Made by a program: the position numbers and the translations under genes. This document shows positions 7,058 through 14,103 of a stretch of DNA of 26,754 nt, in pieces (within the stretch, counting starts at the first letter, position 1; every line of letters starts with the position of its first letter). Source of the stretch: Streptococcus vestibularis ATCC 49124 (GTDB lineage Bacteria > Bacillota > Bacilli > Lactobacillales > Streptococcaceae); NCBI RefSeq assembly GCF_000188295.1, contig NZ_GL831112.1, positions 1,009,576-1,036,329 on the forward strand, in the 5' to 3' direction. The notes under the pieces are model-generated. The model worked only from the letters and a program-made list of their open reading frames with translations. It was not told where the DNA came from and did not search any database.

Positions 7058-7827
7058 ATCTTCCACCCAATCAATAAAATTGCCAATCCAGTCAGACCAA
7101 TGTGCAGCGTCCGCGACAGGCGATACACGCGCTGGGAGGTTCTGACAGTCCGGTTGGGATTATCAAAACCTCTCAGTTGGAGCGAAATCGACCGCGCCAT
7201 CGATTGATCCAAGGTCTTAATCACCAATGGAATTAGAACCGGCAGGACTGACTTTAATTTCTGAATCAACGTTTTTTGCGGATTGGTTCCGCGAACTTTT
7301 TGTGCCTGCTGGATTTTCCGCATATTGCGCATCATTTCCGGCAAAATATAACACACCGACATCAGAACGTAGACGGTTTTATAAGACAATCCGGACAGTT
7401 CCAAATAGGCCGCGTTTTCTGAAATACTCGTGGTCACCATAAAAAAGCCACTTGTCAAAATAATCACCAATACTCGACAACCCAGAGTGGTGGCGTAAAT
7501 CAGGCCTTCTTTGTAGAACGACACCCCAAGCACAGAAAACAGCACAGTTTGATTCCGACTGTAAAATAGCCCTTGGATGATCAGCATGGTGCAAATCAGA
7601 AACAGGCTGAATCCCAGCGCCTTAAAGATGGTAGAACTCAATTTGGAAAATAACAATAGCAGTGTTGCGGCAAGAATTAATCCGGCCTGAAGCAATAAAT
7701 TCATACTGGCAAAGCTCAACAACGTCATGTCCAAGATGAACAAGAGCTTAGTAATCGGATCGATCACCTGGTACCACTTGAGCTTGACCCGTGGCGCTCC
7801 AGAAATAAATGTTTGATCAGTCATCAT
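7033..7827 (-). CDS. ECF transporter transmembrane coupling protein EcfT
   Basis: The 264-aa integral membrane protein links the two ATPases to the substrate-binding S component. Hydrophobic helices occupy roughly residues 28-75, 80-100 and 115-135, with another near the C-terminus (about 240-258). Two cytoplasmic coupling-helix motifs of the xRG type are visible, AQKVRGT and SLQLRGF, each on a charged amphipathic stretch. These are the hallmark of EcfT. Length is typical. The ATG overlaps the stop of the S-component gene by 4 nt and the 3' end overlaps ecfA1, so all four subunits should be made from one message in balanced amounts. Assignment is strong from both motif and context. Confidence 0.88.
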   Translation of the reverse strand: MMTDQTFISGAPRVKLKWYQVIDPITKLLFILDMTLLSFASMNLLLQAGLILAATLLLLFSKLSSTIFKALGFSLFLICTMLIIQGLFYSRNQTVLFSVLGVSFYKEGLIYATTLGCRVLVIILTSGFFMVTTSISENAAYLELSGLSYKTVYVLMSVCYILPEMMRNMRKIQQAQKVRGTNPQKTLIQKLKSVLPVLIPLVIKTLDQSMARSISLQLRGFDNPNRTVRTSQRVYRLSRTLHIGLTGLAILLIGWKIWKKINGL

Positions 7828-8426
7828 TTATCATCGCTAAAGAAGTGCACCATCCGCTTCGGCAGCTGACGATAGATGAAGAATGCCAGGTAGGCCACGC
7901 AGACTTTATCCAAAATATCCAAGACAAACTCATCGGTAAATGAGGCCAGCCACACTGGTGCATGATTGGCGACCATTACCGCAAACAATGAGTCACCCCA
8001 AGCGATACCGGTCTGACCACCCCAAAAGATGATGTTGAGTGGCGTTGAAATGACAGCTGAAACGAAGGCAATAATAATAGCAGAAACAAATACTCGTCGC
8101 GCTGACGAGAACCACCCATTGGCGTGCAAAACTCCAACAGCAATCCCAATTCCGATGCTGGTAATCGCATACACGGTTGAAATTGGCGATAAGGTCAGCC
8201 CATAGATCACGTTGTTGATGAAACCACTGATGGCACCGGCAACCGGCCCAGCCAACATGCTGGCAAGAAAGGTTCCCAAAGACCCCAGCCAAACGGGCAA
8301 CTTTAACCCCTCCGCCAAGGCTTTGGCAACATAGTTAATCCCCACGGCAGCGGGAATCAAAGTCATGGTGGCAGCACTTAACTTAAATTTCCACATACTG
8401 GTACGATGAATCGGTTCTGTTTTCAT
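7824..8426 (-). CDS. ECF transporter S component, substrate unassigned
   Basis: The 200-aa hydrophobic protein has about six membrane segments and is the substrate-capturing subunit of the operon. Conserved-looking patches are ALAEGLKLPVWLGSLGTFL, STPLNIIFWGG followed by TGIAWGD, and TDEFVLDILDKVCVAYLAF. They resemble a family annotated only as ECF transporter S component. I cannot match it to RibU, ThiT, BioY, FolT, PanT, NiaX, CbrT or QrtT from memory. It has a clear ribosome site (AAAGGAG, 7 bases before ATG), and a leader of about 150 nt precedes it. As first gene of a four-gene operon with dedicated T and A subunits it belongs to a group I-like arrangement. No enzyme gene in the operon hints at the ligand. 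Confidence 0.8.
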   Translation of the reverse strand: MKTEPIHRTSMWKFKLSAATMTLIPAAVGINYVAKALAEGLKLPVWLGSLGTFLASMLAGPVAGAISGFINNVIYGLTLSPISTVYAITSIGIGIAVGVLHANGWFSSARRVFVSAIIIAFVSAVISTPLNIIFWGGQTGIAWGDSLFAVMVANHAPVWLASFTDEFVLDILDKVCVAYLAFFIYRQLPKRMVHFFSDDK

Positions 8427-8578
8427 AATCTTCTCCTTTTGTTTTTAAAGAGCCGTGTCAGGAATGACTTTCGGACGCAACGCTCTAAAGAATAGTTAAT
8501 AGAACTATTTAGGCTTTTCACAAATCAACCATAGTCGACATAGATTAATATAGTAAAATTACTATTTCAAAGTTCACA
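8427..8578 (-). promoter_or_regulatory. Structured 5' leader of the ECF operon, possible riboswitch or operators
   Basis: Between the predicted transcription start and the S-component ATG lie three perfect inverted repeats. ATAGTAA-N2-TTACTAT is at 8550-8565. AATAGTT-N5-AACTATT is at 8491-8509. AGAGC / GCTCT at 8449-8453 and 8482-8486 encloses a GTCA-GGAA-TGAC hairpin on the plus reading. The last one ends just upstream of the ribosome site. The GC-rich third element with GTTGCGTCCGAAAGTC does not match any riboswitch consensus I remember. The two AT-rich palindromes could instead be repressor operators. The gap from 8427 to 8739 holds no gene. Confidence 0.45.
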
Positions 8579-8583
8579 CTCCT

Positions 8584-8611
8584 ATCATACGCTTATTTTC
8601 AAAATTGTCAA
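8584..8611 (-). promoter_or_regulatory. Promoter of the ECF operon
   Basis: On the minus strand TTGACA (plus 8606-8611) is separated by 16 bases from TATGAT (plus 8584-8589). This is a near-consensus sigma-A promoter directly after the phzF terminator. Transcription would start near 8577. Confidence 0.72.
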
Positions 8612-8639
8612 GTTTTTTCTGAAAATTCTTCAAAAAATA

Positions 8640-8673
8640 TGAAAAATTTAAAATGCCTAGCTGAGCTAGACAT
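8640..8673 (-). terminator. Terminator after phzF
   Basis: On the minus strand ATGTCTAGC pairs with GCTAGGCAT around the loop TCA (plus 8653-8673), with one G-U pair, and TTTTAAATTTTTC follows. It separates phzF from the ECF operon promoter. Confidence 0.65.
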
Positions 8674-8739
8674 CTTTGATTGGGATTTTGTTTTAATTGC
8701 TATCACTAATATTTCTAAGCTGTTGTCATTGACCGAAAT

Positions 8740-9540
8740 TTAGTCCATAATATATATTTCACCACGGCTATAAAGGGAAGCCTTACCTGCAAGGTAAATC
8801 CTATCTCCCTCTATACGACAAAGGAGGAGTCCACTCCTTTCAGAGGCTTGGTAGGCCCTAAATTCTGCTTGTACCAACTTATTAGCCCACAAAGGAATGA
8901 CATGACAGTGTCCTGAGCCACAGACTGGATCTTCCTTGACTGATAATTTTGGAGCGAAACTTCGAGTTACAGTATCATAGTTTCTTCCTCTCGCGGTGAT
9001 ATTCAGGAGAAGACCATCTAAAGCTTTTACTTTATCAAAATCTGGACTTGCATTAATGACATCGTTTTCATGTGGCAAGATACAGACTAGATCTCTTCCA
9101 AGCCATGCTTCAAGTGGACGGACCCCGATTGCTTCTTCCATCTCACTTGTGACAACTACTTGATGCATAGCGTATGATGGAAAATTCAGCTCATAGTAGT
9201 CATCTTTTTTACTGACTAAAAGTTCTCCACTCTGTGTTGTAAAAGTTAGTCTTTCTACATCCACTTCGATAAATTTAAAGAGAATGAAGGCAGTCGCTAA
9301 AGTAGCATGACCACACAAATCGATTTCTCCACCGGGAGTAAACCAACGTAATTCGTAGTGGTCGCCATCTTTAACCGTAAAAGCTGTCTCAGAGAGATTA
9401 TTTTCTTTGGCAATATTCTGTAAGGTAGTATCTGACAACCATTCGTCCAGAAGACAAACAGCCGCTGGGTTCCCCTTAAAAACAGTATCTGTAAAAGCAT
9501 CGACAATAAATTGTGGAATGGTATATTGACTAATTGGCAT
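8740..9540 (-). CDS. PhzF-family isomerase/epimerase-like protein
   Basis: The 266-aa cytoplasmic protein belongs to the PhzF/diaminopimelate-epimerase-like fold. The motif NNLSETAFTV contains the family's catalytic Glu (E51). It is followed by the RWFTPGGEIDLCGHATLA block and, in the C-terminal half, DPVCGSGHC. Length is normal for the family. PhzF itself isomerises a phenazine precursor, but most bacterial members have no known substrate, and no phenazine genes are here. The start has a good ribosome site (AAGGAG, 7 bases before ATG). A TATAAT (plus 9567-9572) lies upstream with a weak -35. Further upstream is a sequence matching the marR operator, which suggests control with the egt operon. 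Family is secure, reaction unknown. Confidence 0.85.
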   Translation of the reverse strand: MPISQYTIPQFIVDAFTDTVFKGNPAAVCLLDEWLSDTTLQNIAKENNLSETAFTVKDGDHYELRWFTPGGEIDLCGHATLATAFILFKFIEVDVERLTFTTQSGELLVSKKDDYYELNFPSYAMHQVVVTSEMEEAIGVRPLEAWLGRDLVCILPHENDVINASPDFDKVKALDGLLLNITARGRNYDTVTRSFAPKLSVKEDPVCGSGHCHVIPLWANKLVQAEFRAYQASERSGLLLCRIEGDRIYLAGKASLYSRGEIYIMD

Positions 9541-9600
9541 GATGGGCTCCTTAATTTGTTACCTTTATTATATCTGAAAATAGGATAGAAAACAGACAAA

Positions 9601-9631
9601 TGTAACTAAAAAAGTTAATTGAATAAGTTAC
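9601..9631. promoter_or_regulatory. MarR-type operator copy upstream of phzF
   Basis: TGTAAC (9601-9606), seven bases, then GTTAAT (9614-9619) copies the spacing of the TGTAAC-N7-GTTACA palindrome in the marR promoter, with two changes in the second half. Another GTTAC lies at 9627-9631 and one at 9558-9562. The site is about 40-60 bases upstream of the predicted phzF start of transcription. Confidence 0.45.
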
Positions 9632-9650
9632 TTTTTGTGCACATTTTTCA

Positions 9651-11171
9651 TTAGTTCTTTACAAACCCTTCTTTTACCAAAAAGCCATGAGCTACTTGAT
9701 CAGCCGGTTTACCTTCTACTCCCACTTGGTAGTTCATCTGACTCATTTGCTTTTCTGTGATTTTACCAGCTAACTTGTTTAGAATGCCTTCCAATTTTGG
9801 ATGTTTCTTAAGAAAAGCTTCTTTCATAAGAGGTGCTCCTTGATAAGGTGGGAAGAGTTGTTTGTCATCCTCTAGGGCCACAAGGTCATAGCGAGCAAGC
9901 TCGGCATCCGTTGAGTAGGCATCTGTTATCTGGATTTCACCAGACTGGATAGCCTGGTATCGAAGGGCTGGCTCCATGGTGGATACTTGTAGATGGAGTC
10001 CGTAAACTTTCTGCAAGCCCTTGTTCCCATCCTCTCGATCATTAAACTCTAGCGTAAATCCTGCCTTGAGTTGTCCTTCCACCTTTTTCAAATCTGAAAT
10101 GGTCTTGAGTCCATACTCTTGGGCAATTTTCTTAGGCACTGCGACAGCATAGGTATTCTGATAAGCCATGGGTTTGAGCAAGGCCAGGTTGTCTTGTTTT
10201 TTGATTCCATCTCGAGCTGCTTTGTAGACTGCTTCTGGATCATGGTCGACTTGCGGCGCCGGCTTGAGGAGACTTTCAGTCACGGTCCCTGTAAACTCTG
10301 GATAGATAGCAATATCCCCTTTTTTCAGAGCTTCATAGAGGAAAGTGGTCTTGCCAAAATTTGGTTTAACAGTCACTGTCATGTCCGTGTTTTCTTCGAT
10401 CAAAATCTTATACATATTGGCTATAATTTCCGGTTCAGGACCCAACTTCCCAGCAATGACCAGGTTTTCTTTTTCCGGTTTGGAAAGAAGACTTGGCGTA
10501 TAAGAAACTCCCAATCCGATAACCATTACCGCAAAAGCCGCAAAGATGGTCCGCAATTTGGCCTTTTCCATCCATTTGAGAAGAAGGTTAAAGGCGATGG
10601 CTAAGAAGGCAGAAGACAGGGCACCGATCAAAATCAGACTGGCATTATTGCGGTCAATCCCCAAAAGGATAAATGAACCAAGTCCTCCAGCCCCAATCAA
10701 GGCAGCTAGGGTAGCCGTCCCGATAATCATCACTGCTGCTGTCCGAATCCCAGACATGATGACGGGCATGGCCAAGGGGATCTCAAACTTCTTGAGTTGC
10801 TCCCACTTGGTCATCCCGAAGGCGACTCCTGCTTCTTCGAGGCTTGGGTCAATCCCACGTAATCCTGTAATGGTATTTTGCAAAATGGGGAATATCGCAT
10901 AAATGACTAGAGCTGTTAAAGCAGGAAGTGTTCCAATTCCCATAATAGGGATAAAGAGTCCCAGAAGTGCCATGGAAGGGATGGTTTGAAAGACTCCAGC
11001 TAACTGTAGGACCCAGTTGCTAACTCTCTTTCGTGTACTTAAATAAATTGCTAATGGGACAGCTAGAAAAATAGCAAGGAGCAAGGTCAGTAATGACAGT
11101 TGCAAATGTTGTCCCAGTGCAGCGACCCAGTCCCCAAAACGTTCTTGAAAAGTTGAAATCAAATTAGACAT
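9651..11171 (-). CDS. egtU: EgtU-type ergothioneine ABC transporter, permease fused to binding domain
   Basis: The 506-aa membrane protein joins an OpuCB-like permease (about residues 1-210, five or six helices, with the [20 protein letters not shown] coupling region) to an OpuCC-like extracellular solute-binding domain (about 240-506). I chose ATG 11171 because GGAGG lies 8 bases upstream; an earlier in-frame start has no such site. It overlaps egtV by 8 nt. From memory the sequence is nearly collinear with the pneumococcal protein once called ProWX/ChoBX and later shown to bind ergothioneine (EgtU), and has the same length. Older annotations call it a glycine betaine/choline transporter. 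Ligand assignment rests on that similarity and was not aligned here. Confidence 0.85.
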   Translation of the reverse strand: MSNLISTFQERFGDWVAALGQHLQLSLLTLLLAIFLAVPLAIYLSTRKRVSNWVLQLAGVFQTIPSMALLGLFIPIMGIGTLPALTALVIYAIFPILQNTITGLRGIDPSLEEAGVAFGMTKWEQLKKFEIPLAMPVIMSGIRTAAVMIIGTATLAALIGAGGLGSFILLGIDRNNASLILIGALSSAFLAIAFNLLLKWMEKAKLRTIFAAFAVMVIGLGVSYTPSLLSKPEKENLVIAGKLGPEPEIIANMYKILIEENTDMTVTVKPNFGKTTFLYEALKKGDIAIYPEFTGTVTESLLKPAPQVDHDPEAVYKAARDGIKKQDNLALLKPMAYQNTYAVAVPKKIAQEYGLKTISDLKKVEGQLKAGFTLEFNDREDGNKGLQKVYGLHLQVSTMEPALRYQAIQSGEIQITDAYSTDAELARYDLVALEDDKQLFPPYQGAPLMKEAFLKKHPKLEGILNKLAGKITEKQMSQMNYQVGVEGKPADQVAHGFLVKEGFVKN

Positions 11172-11892
11172 GAAGGCTACCTCCAAACAAGTTTGCTACA
11201 AAGTCTGTCGCAGGCGCTTGTAAAATTGTTTCAGATTCTGCAACCTGGCGAATTTCTCCATCCTGCAAAACTGCAATTCGATCTCCTAATTTTAAGGCCT
11301 CATCCGTATCATGTGTTACGAAGATGGTCGTCATACCGAATTCTTTATGTAAGGCCTTGGTCAATTCTTGCAACTGCTTGCGAGAGATGGCATCCAAGGC
11401 TGAAAAAGGCTCGTCCATCAATAGAATCTTTGGTTCCCCAATGATAGCTCGTACAATGCCAATCCGCTGTTGCTCTCCACCAGATAATTCACTAGGCATG
11501 CGCTTCGCATACTCTGCAGCAGGTAGGCCAACCTTATCCAAGAGTTCTTCTGTTTTAGAAGCAATTTGTTCTTTAGTCCAGCCCTTCATTTCAGGAATGA
11601 GAGCAATATTTTCCGCAACTGTCAAGTTAGGAAATAGGGCAATGGCTTGAAGGACATAGCCTGTACTGAGACGTAACTCCCGTTCATCATAGTCCTTGAT
11701 GCGTTTTCCATCCATATAGATATTGCCATCTGTCGGCTCCAAAAGACGGTTAATCATCTTGATCATGGTGGTCTTTCCAGATCCTGAAGGTCCCACAAGA
11801 ACCATAAATTCTCCATTTTCAATGCGGAGATTGACATCTCTAAGGACATCTTTTTCAGTGTAGCGTAAGGCTACATTTTTGTATTCAATCAT
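11164..11892 (-). CDS. egtV: EgtV-type ABC transporter ATPase
   Basis: The 242-aa ATPase partner of EgtU has Walker A GPSGSGKT, signature LSGGEQQR, Walker [14 protein letters not shown] and switch histidine in VTHDTDEA. It is of the OpuCA/ProV kind but ends without the two CBS domains that sense ionic strength in osmotic-stress transporters. This argues against a simple osmoprotectant role and fits the EgtV assignment. ATG 11892 is preferred (GAGG 6 bases upstream) over an upstream in-frame start. It overlaps the end of the SDR gene by 8 nt and the start of egtU by 8 nt, so the three are coupled. Confidence 0.85.
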   Translation of the reverse strand: MIEYKNVALRYTEKDVLRDVNLRIENGEFMVLVGPSGSGKTTMIKMINRLLEPTDGNIYMDGKRIKDYDERELRLSTGYVLQAIALFPNLTVAENIALIPEMKGWTKEQIASKTEELLDKVGLPAAEYAKRMPSELSGGEQQRIGIVRAIIGEPKILLMDEPFSALDAISRKQLQELTKALHKEFGMTTIFVTHDTDEALKLGDRIAVLQDGEIRQVAESETILQAPATDFVANLFGGSLHV

Positions 11893-12739
11893 TTTTTTCC
11901 TCAATAAGTTTTCTGTCTCTAAGAATATCTGATAGGCTACTTGCTGGATGCCCTAGGACTTTTTCAATATCTGTTGAAACCCCAGCCTGTTCGCCAGCTT
12001 TAATCGCTGTATAGGTGCTGACCCAGGCATCGTACTCCCAAGTTTGTGCTGGCCATTTTTTCCGTGACTCATAGGCTTCTTCTATTGATTCATCTACATA
12101 CGTGATGGCGTTACTGGTCTCTTTTGAGAGTAGCGCTACGATTTCTTGCATAGAAAGATCCTCTGGCCCTGTAAGATTCAAGCTTTGATTTTTCCACTCC
12201 TTAGGATTTAAAAGAATCTCTGCTGCAACCCTAGATGTGTCCTTACGGGCAACAGCTGACACAAAGCCACTGCCTGCCGGACCACGAATCTCTCCATTTT
12301 CAAGCGCAATATCAATCAGGAAGTCCAAGTAAAAATTATCTCTCAAAAAAGTATAGGTGAACCCTAACTCCTTGATATAGGCTTCCGTCTGGGCATGATC
12401 TCGAGACAAGGTGAAAATTGCCTTTTCATCTGCCCCATAAAATGAGGTATAGACGATATGCTCTACCCCTGCTAGCTTTGCAGCATCTAAAAAGTCCTTG
12501 TGTTCCTTAACACGTTCTGGATTTTCTCTAGCAGAAACCATCAACAAGATATCGATACCCTTTAAGGCCTCAACCACCTCTAGAGTATTGGAATATACCA
12601 TCTTACGGATTTCCGCTGATGCATAGACTGTTGCACGCTCTGGACTTCTTGCTAGATGAACTGAAGCGATTCCTTTCTGAGCTATAAGATCAGCCACATA
12701 AGAACCTAATTTCCCTGTTACACCTGTAATACCAATCAT
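11885..12739 (-). CDS. NmrA/QorB-like atypical SDR, NAD(P)-binding
   Basis: The 284-aa protein starts with a Rossmann dinucleotide motif, GITGVTGKLG (residues 3-12), followed by HLARSPERA, in which the Arg suggests NADP preference. The body matches atypical short-chain dehydrogenases of the NmrA/YtfG (QorB) type: a YTSFYGAD segment where the active-site Tyr often lies, and a C-terminal DAWVSTYTAIKAGEQAGVS block common in this family. Members are quinone reductases or redox-sensing regulators. It lies 18 bases after marR and overlaps egtV. It is probably co-regulated by MarR in response to an oxidant or quinone-like compound. The exact substrate is unknown. Confidence 0.78.
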   Translation of the reverse strand: MIGITGVTGKLGSYVADLIAQKGIASVHLARSPERATVYASAEIRKMVYSNTLEVVEALKGIDILLMVSARENPERVKEHKDFLDAAKLAGVEHIVYTSFYGADEKAIFTLSRDHAQTEAYIKELGFTYTFLRDNFYLDFLIDIALENGEIRGPAGSGFVSAVARKDTSRVAAEILLNPKEWKNQSLNLTGPEDLSMQEIVALLSKETSNAITYVDESIEEAYESRKKWPAQTWEYDAWVSTYTAIKAGEQAGVSTDIEKVLGHPASSLSDILRDRKLIEEKND

Positions 12740-12757
12740 AACTGTTACTTCCTTTCC

Positions 12758-13207
12758 CTACATGTCATTTTCTTTAACTTTTAGATTTGTGATAATACGC
12801 TCTTGATAGGCTTCAAATTCTTGAATTTCTTGATCAGAAAATCCTTGGTAAAAAATCTCACCTAACTCTTCACTGACACGGTCTCCAATTTCTTTTTGCG
12901 CCCAACCGAGATCTGTCAAAGAAATATATTTTTTCCTTTTATCCTGCGTACAATGTTGAATCGTAACTAAGCCTTGTTCTTTCAATTTCTTAACCATACT
13001 GGTCAATGTATTATTGGCTAGACCCGTCGCAAGGGCGATATCTGTCGCAGTTGCTCGGCCATCTTCCTTTTGCCAAAGCACTGTTAAAATTTTCCCTTGT
13101 TCACTTCTGTATTGAGCATCTGGTTCCTTGCTCAAGAGTTTTTGAAAGATACGCCCATTCAACAAACGAATCTGTAGAGCTTGGTAGCCCCCTAACATCT
13201 TGTCCAT
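12758..13207 (-). CDS. MarR-family transcriptional regulator
   Basis: The 149-aa winged-helix regulator has the helix-turn-helix around ATDIALATGLANNTLTSMVK (residues 54-73) and the wing around HCTQDKRKKYISLT. It contains one cysteine, C86, at the wing, a position where oxidation could affect DNA binding. I chose ATG 13207 with AAAGGAGACGAA in front, because a longer in-frame reading would run through the promoter. It is the first gene of the operon with the SDR and egtVU. A perfect palindrome and a 13-bp inverted repeat around its own promoter suggest autoregulation. The inducer is unknown; MarR proteins usually respond to phenolics, quinones or oxidants. Confidence 0.88.
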   Translation of the reverse strand: MDKMLGGYQALQIRLLNGRIFQKLLSKEPDAQYRSEQGKILTVLWQKEDGRATATDIALATGLANNTLTSMVKKLKEQGLVTIQHCTQDKRKKYISLTDLGWAQKEIGDRVSEELGEIFYQGFSDQEIQEFEAYQERIITNLKVKENDM

Positions 13208-13221
13208 TTCGTCTCCTTTTT

Positions 13222-13293
13222 CTTCTATATCGAACTTTACACCCATAATTGTAACTCTCGGCGTTACATTTGTCAACTATTTCGATATAGAAG
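13222..13293. repeat. 13-bp perfect inverted repeat flanking the marR promoter
   Basis: CTTCTATATCGAA (13222-13234) and TTCGATATAGAAG (13281-13293) are exact reverse complements, 46 bases apart, one on each side of the marR promoter. They could be a second pair of operator sites, possibly allowing DNA looping. Confidence 0.8.
13248..13276 (-). promoter_or_regulatory. marR-egt operon promoter with embedded operator
   Basis: On the minus strand TTGACA (plus 13271-13276) and TACAAT (plus 13248-13253) are spaced by 17 bases. The perfect palindrome TGTAAC-N7-GTTACA (13250-13268) covers the spacer and part of the -10, so a bound repressor would block polymerase. MarR is the obvious candidate. Confidence 0.75.
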
Positions 13294-13300
13294 TAACTGT

Positions 13301-13336
13301 AAAAACAAAAAAACTTCCCTAATTATCTAGGAAAGT
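13301..13336 (-). terminator. Terminator of alsS-aldB
   Basis: On the minus strand ACTTTCCTA pairs with TAGGGAAGT around six bases (plus 13313-13336, one G-U pair), followed by TTTTTTTGTTTTT. It insulates aldB from the marR promoter. Confidence 0.8.
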
Positions 13337-13368
13337 CCTTTCTGTGATTTTTGATGTCTTAAAAAATT

Positions 13369-14088
13369 TTATTCAGCCTTAGTAATATCTTCACGCATCT
13401 CATCAACATTGAATTTTGCAAAAAGATACTGACGGTCTTGAACTGGGAAACGTTGGTCGAGTTGGTCAACTGGACCAACTTCGATAATACCATTTTCAAT
13501 AACAAAGTCCATAACATGACCACCAAACGTCAAGTCGTCTGAAATAAAATGGAGGTGATACCCTGCAACACTCACACCATGGAACATTTCTGGCGTCCAA
13601 ATACCAACGATAGTACCTGAAATATTATCTACCTCGTACTCAGGTTGGCGTGTGGCAACATCCGCAAACTTAATATCGGCATTTGATTTTGGAATCATAC
13701 GCACGTGCATATGTTTAAAATGACCTTTGATTTTGATAGAACGGAAGAGGTTAACCCCATCATAATAAGATTCAATACGATCCTCAAGCTCTTTATCAGT
13801 CATTTCATAACGTTGACGGAATATAACTTCAGCTTGGTGAGGTACGACTGCTGCATAAGGTACTTTTTCATCAGGAGAAACTTCTACCACTTCGACCTTA
13901 CCCTCAGACCCTTTGGCTTGATAGGCTTTACCGTCAAGAACAATCAACTCACCATCGATAGAATCTAATGTTCCGAGACCCAAGTCTCCATGCTCCAACA
14001 ATTCACCAACTGTTAAAGTACCTCCATAAAGCCCAGCCATCAAGGCTCCCAAGGTATTATATTGAAATAATTTTATGGCTTCAGACAT
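13369..14088 (-). CDS. aldB: Alpha-acetolactate decarboxylase
   Basis: The 239-aa cytoplasmic enzyme converts alpha-acetolactate to acetoin and CO2. The zinc-binding histidines are visible as GYHLHFISDDLTFGGH (H178, H180, H191), and the N-terminal LFQYNTLGALMAGLYGG block is typical. Length is standard for AldB. It follows alsS by 15 bases with the ribosome site AGAGGGTG, so the two form an operon. Besides making acetoin it drains acetolactate away from branched-chain amino acid synthesis. In dairy streptococci this limits diacetyl formation. No odd features are seen. Confidence 0.95.
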   Translation of the reverse strand: MSEAIKLFQYNTLGALMAGLYGGTLTVGELLEHGDLGLGTLDSIDGELIVLDGKAYQAKGSEGKVEVVEVSPDEKVPYAAVVPHQAEVIFRQRYEMTDKELEDRIESYYDGVNLFRSIKIKGHFKHMHVRMIPKSNADIKFADVATRQPEYEVDNISGTIVGIWTPEMFHGVSVAGYHLHFISDDLTFGGHVMDFVIENGIIEVGPVDQLDQRFPVQDRQYLFAKFNVDEMREDITKAE

Positions 14089-14103
14089 GTCTACACCCTC
14101 TTC

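Noticed and set aside
6764..7207. 147-codon plus-strand ORF across ecfA1/ecfT
   Set aside because: Antisense shadow favoured by the GC-rich DNA; the minus-strand ABC and EcfT motifs are decisive.
8427..8578. Cobalamin, TPP, FMN, SAM-III, preQ1, purine or folate riboswitch in the ECF leader
   Set aside because: None of the conserved cores I remember for these classes is present; the leader is reported only as structured.
10119..10604. 161-codon plus-strand ORF inside egtU
   Set aside because: Opposite-strand shadow of a strongly supported gene, with atypical composition and no ribosome site.
13208..13276. Longer N-terminus for the MarR protein
   Set aside because: The extra codons lie over the -10, spacer and operator; the RBS and family start support ATG 13207.
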